NCBI GenBank assembly: GCA_001604435.1
Contig: LVBO01000018.1
Location: 1 to 10,779 of the forward strand
Length of the DNA: 10,779 nucleotides
Source of the DNA: Synergistales bacterium Syner_01
GTDB lineage: Bacteria; Synergistota; Synergistia; Synergistales; Aminobacteriaceae
Direction of reading: 5' to 3'
This document shows positions 5,536 through 10,779 of this stretch, piece by piece. A model generated the notes under the pieces. It saw nothing but the letters and a program-made list of their open reading frames with translations, was not told the DNA's origin and searched no databases. The translations under genes were made by a program, and so were the position numbers. The number at the start of each line of letters is the position of its first letter. The stretch's first letter is position 1.

Positions 5536-7140
5536 TCAATTCGACTGACTCTGCTGAACAGCGGCGCCGATAAAGCCCATGAACACAGGGTGGGGCTTTA
5601 CGGGGCGCGAGCGGAATTCCGGGTGGAACTGGACGCCGACAAACCATGGATGATCCTGCAACTCCACGATCTCCACGAGATTCTTCGCTTCGTAGACGCC
5701 CGCTATCACCATCCCCTTCTCTTCGAGGCGTTTCCTGTAGTCGTTGTTGAACTCATATCTATGGCGATGGCGTTCGTTCACGCGAGCGACCCCGTAGACG
5801 GAAGCGGTCTTGGTTCCGGGAACCAGCTCGCAAGGGTACGCGCCCAAACGCATGGTCCCGCCCATATCCTCCACTCGCATCTGCTCTTCCATCAAGTGTA
5901 TCACAGGGTTGGCGCATCCGGGGTCCATCTCCGAACTGTGGGCTCCGGGAAGGCTGCATACATGGCGGGCGAACTCCACCACCGCGACCTGCATTCCCAG
6001 ACAGAGGCCGAGATAGGGAATTTTTCGCTCGCGGGCGAAACGGGCCGCCGCAATCTTCCCCTCGATCCCGCGAGAACCGAAGCCGCCGGGGACCAGAATT
6101 CCGTGCGCGCCCGAAAGAATCTTCTCGCTTCCGTGCTCTTCGATCTCCTCCGCCTCGACGGAGCGGATATTCACCTTGACGTCATGGTGAATCCCCGCGT
6201 GGTGGAGGGCTTCCACCACGCTCAAGTAGGCGTCCTTGTGGTTGATGTACTTCCCTACCATGACGATCTCCACCTCCCCGGCGGGAGAGCAGAATCCGTC
6301 GACGACTCTTCTCCAGTCGGAGAGATCCGGTTCGCGGGGAGATTCGAGCGAGAGAGCCTGAAGGACGAGCAAATCGAAATTTTGCTCATACAGGCTGAGG
6401 GGCACCTTATAAATCGTCGGCTCGTCGAGGGCCTGAATCACGGCGTTCGGGGGGACGTTGCAGAAGAGCGCCATCTTGTCCCGCATCTCTTCCTCGATGG
6501 CGTAGTGGGAGCGGCACACCAGAATCTGCGGAAGGATGCCTATCCGGCGCAGCTCCTGCACGCTGTGCTGCGTCGGCTTGGTCTTCAGTTCCCGCGCCGC
6601 CTCCAGCCAGGGGACAAGCGTGACATGGCAATACAGCACGTTCTCGCGTCCGACCCGCGACGACATCTGGCGGATCGCCTCAAGGAAAGGCTGCCCTTCG
6701 ATATCGCCGACGGTGCCTCCGATCTCCGCGATGACGATATCGCTTTTCTCGCCTGTGCGGAGAATACGCTCCTGGATCTCGTTGGTGATATGCGGAATAA
6801 CCTGTACCGTTCCTCCCAGGTAATCGCCCCGGCGCTCCTTGGCGATGACGGAGGAGTAGATCTTCCCCGTCGTCACATTGTTGTCCGCGCTCAGCGACTC
6901 GTCGATGAAGCGCTCGTAATGCCCCAGATCCAGGTCGGTTTCGGCGCCGTCGTCGGTCACGAAGACCTCTCCGTGCTGGAAGGGATTCATCGTTCCCGCA
7001 TCCACGTTCAAATAGGGGTCGAGCTTGATGATGGAGACGCGCAACCCCCTCTTTTTGAGCAACACCCCCAGAGATGCCGCGGTGATCCCCTTTCCCAACG
7101 ACGACACCACTCCGCCTGTGACAAACACGTACTTCGCCAT
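5536..7140 (-). CDS. pyrG: CTP synthase
   Basis: CTP synthase converts UTP to CTP using ATP and ammonia drawn from glutamine, the last step of de novo pyrimidine nucleotide synthesis, in the cytoplasm. The 534-residue product is complete and of normal length. The N-terminal amidoligase domain (about 1-265) carries the P-loop region GGVVSSLGKG (9-18), D71 and E139 in the positions that bind Mg-ATP in E. coli (D72, E140), and SADNNVTTGKIYSSVI (84-99). The C-terminal class I glutamine amidotransferase domain (about 290-530) has the nucleophile C380 in GLCLGMQ and the H506/E508 pair in QFHPEF, with GGFGSRG as the oxyanion region. ATG 7140 is chosen because GGAGG lies 9 bases upstream. The in-frame ATG at 7149 sits directly against that site. 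pyrG is the first gene after the terminator and leads the envelope operon. Its stop codon touches the next ribosome binding site. Confidence 0.98.
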   Translation of the reverse strand: MAKYVFVTGGVVSSLGKGITAASLGVLLKKRGLRVSIIKLDPYLNVDAGTMNPFQHGEVFVTDDGAETDLDLGHYERFIDESLSADNNVTTGKIYSSVIAKERRGDYLGGTVQVIPHITNEIQERILRTGEKSDIVIAEIGGTVGDIEGQPFLEAIRQMSSRVGRENVLYCHVTLVPWLEAARELKTKPTQHSVQELRRIGILPQILVCRSHYAIEEEMRDKMALFCNVPPNAVIQALDEPTIYKVPLSLYEQNFDLLVLQALSLESPREPDLSDWRRVVDGFCSPAGEVEIVMVGKYINHKDAYLSVVEALHHAGIHHDVKVNIRSVEAEEIEEHGSEKILSGAHGILVPGGFGSRGIEGKIAAARFARERKIPYLGLCLGMQVAVVEFARHVCSLPGAHSSEMDPGCANPVIHLMEEQMRVEDMGGTMRLGAYPCELVPGTKTASVYGVARVNERHRHRYEFNNDYRKRLEEKGMVIAGVYEAKNLVEIVELQDHPWFVGVQFHPEFRSRPVKPHPVFMGFIGAAVQQSQSN

Positions 7141-7168
7141 TTCCCTCATCCTCCACTAGTATTCGAAA

Positions 7169-7197
7169 AAAGATCATGCACGAGATGAACACGTCAA
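7169..7197 (-). promoter_or_regulatory. possible promoter of the pyrG operon
   Basis: On the minus strand TTGACG (7192-7197) matches the -35 consensus at 5 of 6 bases and lies just downstream of the terminator of the preceding gene, where a promoter is expected. The -10 hexamer 17 bases later (ATCTTT, 7169-7174) is poor, and nearby alternatives are no better, so the exact promoter is uncertain. The leader holds no obvious attenuator hairpin. Confidence 0.3.
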
Positions 7198-7203
7198 CGC
7201 ATC

Positions 7204-7236
7204 AAAAAAACATGGACCAGGGAGAACCCCGGTCCA
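7204..7236 (-). terminator. intrinsic terminator after the M23 peptidase gene
   Basis: On the minus strand TGGACC pairs with GGTCCA (7236-7231 with 7218-7213). A G-U pair and a GGG/CCC continuation close on a 4-base loop, giving a 10-bp stem, and seven T follow at 7210-7204. The inner pair is G-U only when read from the minus strand (A-C on the other), so the element is oriented for the peptidase gene. It separates the rho/peptidase unit from the pyrG operon. Confidence 0.88.
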
Positions 7237-7276
7237 GAATATCGAAAGAGAATCCATCCGTCATGGAGAATATTGC

Positions 7277-9253
7277 CTATCTTAACATCCCCAGCGGATT
7301 CACGGGATTGTTTCCCCTGCGGACTTCGAAGTGCAGATGCGGGCCTGTTGTCCTTCCGGTGGTGCCGACGGTCGCGATGGCCTGCCCCTGGGAGACCGAC
7401 TGCCCCTTGCGAACCGAGAGCGAGGTGCAGTGCGCGTACAGGGTCGAATATCCGTCGCCGTGGTCGATGACCACAACCCTGCCGTATCCGCCCATCCAGC
7501 CGGAGTACTCCACTCGGCCGCCCCGCGCCGCCTGTATCGTTCTGCCCCTGGGGGCCTTGATATCGATCCCCGTATGGAAGTCGCGCCGACGCGTCACCGG
7601 ATGACGCCTCCATCCGAACGGACTGTTGATCTTCCCCACGACGGGCCAGCGGTAACTTCGCGATGAACTGCCGGAGACCTTCGCCGAAGAGGATTTGGAC
7701 GAAGAAGCGCCGGAACGCGAGGAACTCGAAGAAGCGGGAGACTCCACAGCCTCCGGGCGCGCTCCGGGCAGGAAAATCTCCTTGCCCGCGGTCAAGGGAT
7801 TCAGCGCAGCGTCGCCGTTTGCCTCCCGAACCCGGTCGGCGGCTATCCCGTACCTCTTGGCGATGCCGGCGAGCGTCTCGCCGCTCTTCACCTTATAAAA
7901 AATGCCGTCCTGGTTCGGAATCCGGAGGGTCGCCCCGGGCCGTATCACGTTCGGGTTTCGCAGGTCGTTGCAGCCGAAGAGCGTGTCGATCTCAAGGTTC
8001 TGCGAGTTGGCGATTGACCAGAGGCTGTCGCCTTCCGCCACAACATACGCGGTGATTTTTATGGGGAGGACCTTTTCACGCGCCGCTACCAGCCTCGCCT
8101 TTCTCGTAAGCACCTCTTCGAGCGTCGCTTCAACCGCCGCGCCGCTATTCGGGACAAGAAGAATCTGCTTCTCCGAGAGACGATTCGCATTCTTCAGTTC
8201 GTTCGCCTTGACAATATCGCTCATCGGGACGCCATGGGCGACCGCGATGTCGGAAAGCGTCTCCCCGGCCTTGACGACATGCTCCTTCCAGAGTACGGAG
8301 ACCTGCGCGAGCGTCACGTCTTCGGCTTCCTCCGCGTCGTCGCCTTCTTCGAGCGCGAGTTTTTTTCCGTCGTCCCCGACGCTCAACACGACGGACTCGA
8401 AATCGGAAGCGTCGGAATCGCTGGAAGTCGCCCCCTCCGCTCCATTGTCGGACGAACCTTTGAAGGACACAAGACGAGAGACGGCGGAGTCGGCAAAAAG
8501 CGCGCCGTTGGCGGTTGCGAACGAACTCTCGCCGGGAGCGAACCCATGGGAAATCCGCGGATGGAAGTCCGTCATCCTCGAAACGCCGAATGTTGTGAAC
8601 AGCCCGTTGCCGCCAAGCTGCCCTTTTCGCTCCACAAGGCGATCGGGAAAGCGGAAACCGCCCTCCGAAGATCCGGACTCTCCCTTTCTCAAAGACGCCG
8701 AAAACTCCGTGCTGAAGTGTTCGGAAAGGGACCAGGCAAAATCCGTCGTCTGCGAAGAAACATCCGCGCGGAAGGATGCGGCTTCGGGCTGTGCAGTATC
8801 CGCATCACGCTTTTGAACGGTTTTCTCCGTCTCGTCCGTTTTCCTCTTTGCGCTCGCGGCTATTTCGTCGCCCAGCGGGAGCAGTCCCGGCTCTCCTTTT
8901 CGGCCCCGAAGCGCGAAGAGGGAGTCGGCATCCATGCCAAGCTCATAGCCGTCCTCGTCAAGCAGGACATTCGACATTTCGACGACGATAAAACCCGAGG
9001 AGGGAAGGATGAATTCTCCCGCGGTCTTGGAATCCGAAAGACTCCCCCAGGCCGTGCCCACCGTTCGGTCTGCGGTGCTCAACGTTAGAAAGGCGGCGGT
9101 AGCCAACATGACAATAATCACAAGAAAACAACTTATCCGGCCTACCCGCATCCCTCTCGGCGATTCCCCGAAAGGCGGGAACGCCGTTCCTTTCTTTCGC
9201 GGCGCTTTTTTGTTCCGTACCCCGAAGGGCGAAGGAGAGTTCCGTTTCTTCAA
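7277..9253 (-). CDS. membrane-anchored LysM/M23 peptidoglycan endopeptidase
   Basis: M23 (LytM-type) enzymes are zinc metallopeptidases that cut peptide cross-links of peptidoglycan; LysM modules bind its glycan strands. In the 658-residue product a basic cytoplasmic tail (1-36) precedes one hydrophobic segment (about 37-59), either a membrane anchor or an uncleaved signal. Residues 60-320 are a long, acidic and Ser-rich region without a recognisable domain. Three LysM modules follow at about 324-368, 402-446 and 452-496, then a Ser-rich linker (505-533) and the M23 domain (about 544-654). The zinc and catalytic residues are present: H560 and D564 (HTGID), H608 (YAHC), H639 and H641 (HLHFE), so the enzyme should be active. 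I chose TTG 9253 because AGGAGG (9263-9268) lies 9 bases upstream. The ATG at 9301 has no site. It follows rho by 84 bases and ends at a strong terminator. Confidence 0.9.
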   Translation of the reverse strand: MKKRNSPSPFGVRNKKAPRKKGTAFPPFGESPRGMRVGRISCFLVIIVMLATAAFLTLSTADRTVGTAWGSLSDSKTAGEFILPSSGFIVVEMSNVLLDEDGYELGMDADSLFALRGRKGEPGLLPLGDEIAASAKRKTDETEKTVQKRDADTAQPEAASFRADVSSQTTDFAWSLSEHFSTEFSASLRKGESGSSEGGFRFPDRLVERKGQLGGNGLFTTFGVSRMTDFHPRISHGFAPGESSFATANGALFADSAVSRLVSFKGSSDNGAEGATSSDSDASDFESVVLSVGDDGKKLALEEGDDAEEAEDVTLAQVSVLWKEHVVKAGETLSDIAVAHGVPMSDIVKANELKNANRLSEKQILLVPNSGAAVEATLEEVLTRKARLVAAREKVLPIKITAYVVAEGDSLWSIANSQNLEIDTLFGCNDLRNPNVIRPGATLRIPNQDGIFYKVKSGETLAGIAKRYGIAADRVREANGDAALNPLTAGKEIFLPGARPEAVESPASSSSSRSGASSSKSSSAKVSGSSSRSYRWPVVGKINSPFGWRRHPVTRRRDFHTGIDIKAPRGRTIQAARGGRVEYSGWMGGYGRVVVIDHGDGYSTLYAHCTSLSVRKGQSVSQGQAIATVGTTGRTTGPHLHFEVRRGNNPVNPLGMLR

Positions 9254-9262
9254 TCTCCTCAA

Positions 9263-9268
9263 CCTCCT
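9263..9268 (-). promoter_or_regulatory. ribosome binding site deciding the M23 peptidase start
   Basis: A perfect AGGAGG on the minus strand lies 9 bases before TTG 9253. It is inside the frame that would start at ATG 9301, which has no purine-rich site, so the TTG is preferred. Confidence 0.55.
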
Positions 9269-9301
9269 CTGTTCTGTAGAATAATTCGTCCTTCCACCCA
9301 T

Positions 9302-9319
9302 CGCCGCAGCTTTGCGGCG
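9302..9319 (-). terminator. short GC hairpin between rho and the peptidase gene
   Basis: CGCCGCA and TGCGGCG form a perfect 7-bp stem with a 4-base loop 19 bases after the rho stop codon. No T run follows on the minus strand. It may be a weak or Rho-assisted terminator or an RNA 3' end stabiliser; read-through into the peptidase gene is likely. Confidence 0.3.
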
Positions 9320-9337
9320 GGGAGAGCGCCGAAAGCC

Positions 9338-10705
9338 CTACCCCTTTTTGATGGTCAGCAAAAATTCTTTGTTCGTGGAGGACTGTTTCAATTTATCGAT
9401 GATCAGATTCAACGCGCCCGACTCGTCGACATTCACGATCCGCCGGCGGAGCAGCCAGATGCGGCTCAGCTCGTCTTCGCTGAAAAGGAGCTCCTCGCGG
9501 CGAGTTCCCGACTTGACGATGTCGATCGCGGGGAAAATCCGCTGTTCGGAGAGCTTCCTCGAAAGATGCAGCTCCATGTTCCCGGTCCCCTTGAACTCCT
9601 CGTAGATCACCTCGTCCATCCGGCTGCCGGTGTCCACCAGGGCCGTGCCGATGATGGTGAGACTTCCGCCTTCCTCGATATTCCGCGCGGCGCCGAAGAA
9701 GCGCTTCGGGAAGTAGAGCGCGGCCGGATCCATGCCTCCTGAAAGCGTTCTCCCCGAAGGAGGAACGACGAGGTTGGACGCGCGGGCGAGGCGCGTGATC
9801 GAATCCAGAAGGAGGACGACGTCCTTGCCCACCTCGACAAGGCGCTTGGCCTTCTCGAGAGCGAGGTTCGCCACCCTGAGATGCTCGTCCGCCGGGCGGT
9901 CGAAGGTCGAGGCGATGATCTCCCCGTCCACCGAGCGCGCCATGTCCGTCACTTCCTCGGGCCGCTCGTCGATCAGCAACACCATGAGGATGATATCCGG
10001 GTAGTTCACCGTGACGGCGTTGGCGATCTTCTTGAGCAGCGTGGTCTTCCCCGCCTTGGGAGGAGAAACAAGGAGCGCCCTCTGCCCCTTTCCGATGGGA
10101 GCGAAGAGGTCGACAAGCCGTGTGGATATCTCTTTGGGATCCGTCTCGAGGGAAAGTTTTTCATCCGGGAAAATCGGCGTGATGGCGCCGAAATGCGGTC
10201 TTCTTCTTGCCGCCTCCGGGTCCGAGAAGTTGACCATCTCCACCCTGAGCAATGCCTCGTAGTGCTCCGAATCACGGGGGGGGCGCACAAGTCCCCAGAT
10301 GACGTCTCCGTTCCGCAAGCCGAAACGGCGAATCTGCGACGCCGAAACGTACACGTCGTGGTCGCTCGGAAGCAGACCTTTCGGACGGAGAAACCCGTAC
10401 CCCTCCTGCAAAATTTCGAGGGTACCTCCGCCGAAACGATAGTTCAGCTCTTCGGCTTGGGCCTTCAGAATGGCGATGACAAGATCGTCCTTGCGAAGAG
10501 AGGAGAAACCGACGATACCCAGCTCTTTCGCTATCTTGCGAAGATCGGGATTCAGAAGAGCGGCCAGATGCCCGTACGTATGCCTCGGTTTCGGAGGAGT
10601 TTTCGACGCATCATCCGTCTCCGCGGGAGGAGCCGCCGTTTCCTGAACGACGATCTCGGAGGCTTTGTTCGTCGTATCGTTAACGATGAGATTATCGGAC
10701 ATCAT
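9338..10705 (-). CDS. rho: transcription termination factor Rho
   Basis: Rho is a hexameric RNA-dependent ATPase that binds C-rich nascent RNA and stops RNA polymerase. The 455-residue product is complete. A short acidic, Pro/Thr-rich N-terminal tail (1-40) precedes the Rho N-terminal helical domain (about 42-85, LRKIAKELGI). The cold-shock-like RNA-binding domain covers about 90-160 (EILQEGYGFLRP, DVYVSASQIRRFGLR). The ATPase core has Walker A SPPKAGKT (214-221), Walker B DVVLLLD (295-301), the GGMDPAALYFPKRFFGAARN region that holds the Q loop, and the EEFKGTGNMEL R-loop segment. The frame can begin TTG-ATG-ATG; ATG 10705 has AGGA 8 bases upstream. No insertion in the RNA-binding region is seen, unlike some high-GC Gram-positive Rho proteins. 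The gene is followed by the peptidase gene. Confidence 0.97.
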   Translation of the reverse strand: MMSDNLIVNDTTNKASEIVVQETAAPPAETDDASKTPPKPRHTYGHLAALLNPDLRKIAKELGIVGFSSLRKDDLVIAILKAQAEELNYRFGGGTLEILQEGYGFLRPKGLLPSDHDVYVSASQIRRFGLRNGDVIWGLVRPPRDSEHYEALLRVEMVNFSDPEAARRRPHFGAITPIFPDEKLSLETDPKEISTRLVDLFAPIGKGQRALLVSPPKAGKTTLLKKIANAVTVNYPDIILMVLLIDERPEEVTDMARSVDGEIIASTFDRPADEHLRVANLALEKAKRLVEVGKDVVLLLDSITRLARASNLVVPPSGRTLSGGMDPAALYFPKRFFGAARNIEEGGSLTIIGTALVDTGSRMDEVIYEEFKGTGNMELHLSRKLSEQRIFPAIDIVKSGTRREELLFSEDELSRIWLLRRRIVNVDESGALNLIIDKLKQSSTNKEFLLTIKKG

Positions 10706-10732
10706 CAACGGCGTCCTGAGGATATTTCTTTT

Positions 10733-10779
10733 TTAAGCCGGGAGGGCTTTTTGAAACACTTCGGGATAAATGATCAGAG
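10733..10779 (-). CDS. possible C-terminal end of an upstream gene (partial)
   Basis: One minus-strand frame entering at the right edge is open for 14 codons (ending Pro-Glu-Val-Phe-Gln-Lys-Ala-Leu-Pro-Ala) and stops with TAA at 10735-10733, 27 bases before rho. The composition looks protein-like, but another frame is also open here and the stretch is too short to be sure it is coding or to name a product. Confidence 0.25.
   Translation of the reverse strand, partial: LIIYPEVFQKALPA
10735..10752 (+). terminator. small hairpin with T run at the 5' side of rho, facing away from rho
   Basis: AAGCC and GGCTT form a 5-bp stem with a 5-base loop, followed by TTT, so that five T (10748-10752) end the element on the plus strand. 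On the minus strand the hairpin is followed by A, not T. If it acts at all, it would stop transcription antisense to rho, not rho itself. The stem is short, so function is uncertain. Confidence 0.25.

Noticed and set aside
5590..7188. A 532-codon open frame on the plus strand opposite pyrG
   Set aside because: pyrG is certain on the other strand with every catalytic motif intact. Long antisense frames are expected opposite GC-rich codons, and the translation shows no domain.
7902..8816. A 304-codon plus-strand frame opposite the M23 peptidase gene
   Set aside because: It is Ser-rich low-complexity sequence mirrored from the Ser/Glu/Ala-rich region of the peptidase; no ribosome binding site or domain.
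9166..9245. Two similar short segments in the start of the peptidase gene (both encode a Pro-Phe-Gly motif about 18 residues apart)
   Set aside because: The similarity is short and imperfect; basic Pro/Gly/Lys-rich tails easily produce it by chance.
9254..9301. ATG 9301 as the start of the M23 peptidase gene
   Set aside because: No ribosome binding site precedes it, the rho-side hairpin lies directly upstream, and AGGAGG sits inside the would-be coding sequence, serving TTG 9253.

Overview
The window reads as chromosomal core sequence from a diderm (outer-membrane) bacterium of fairly high GC content. The content is greA, rho, a LysM/M23 peptidoglycan hydrolase, pyrG, and a run of exported proteins ending in lptC and lptD. 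The combination, and the look of GreA, Rho and the exported proteins, suggests Synergistota to me. That is a judgement from memory, not a search result. I see no mobile element, CRISPR array, tRNA or rRNA.

Layout: at the left edge a divergent intergenic region separates the first codons of a minus-strand gene (1-12) from greA on the plus strand (163-660), which has a recognisable promoter. Everything else is on the minus strand. Reading in transcription order from the right: possibly the last codons of an upstream gene, rho (10705-9338), a membrane-anchored triple-LysM/M23 peptidase (9253-7277), a clear intrinsic terminator (7236-7204), then pyrG (7140-5536). Three uncharacterised exported proteins follow (5521-4502, 4488-4051, 4017-2974), then lptC (2934-2389) and lptD (2416-704). 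The gaps from pyrG to lptC are 13-39 bases and lptC overlaps lptD by 28 bases, so this looks like one operon. greA and lptD converge on a perfect 13-bp inverted repeat.

Functional reading: the minus-strand block is an envelope-building unit. PyrG makes CTP, which is needed for CMP-Kdo and phospholipid precursors. LptC and LptD are the periplasmic/inner-membrane and outer-membrane parts of the lipopolysaccharide bridge. The M23 protein acts on peptidoglycan. In several other diderm lineages the space between pyrG and lptC holds the Kdo genes. Here it holds three exported proteins of unknown function, which are the most interesting content of the window. They carry 20-residue tandem repeats, glycine-rich hydrophobic segments, and a proline-rich bridge. 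No gene stretch of more than 300 bases is left unexplained.
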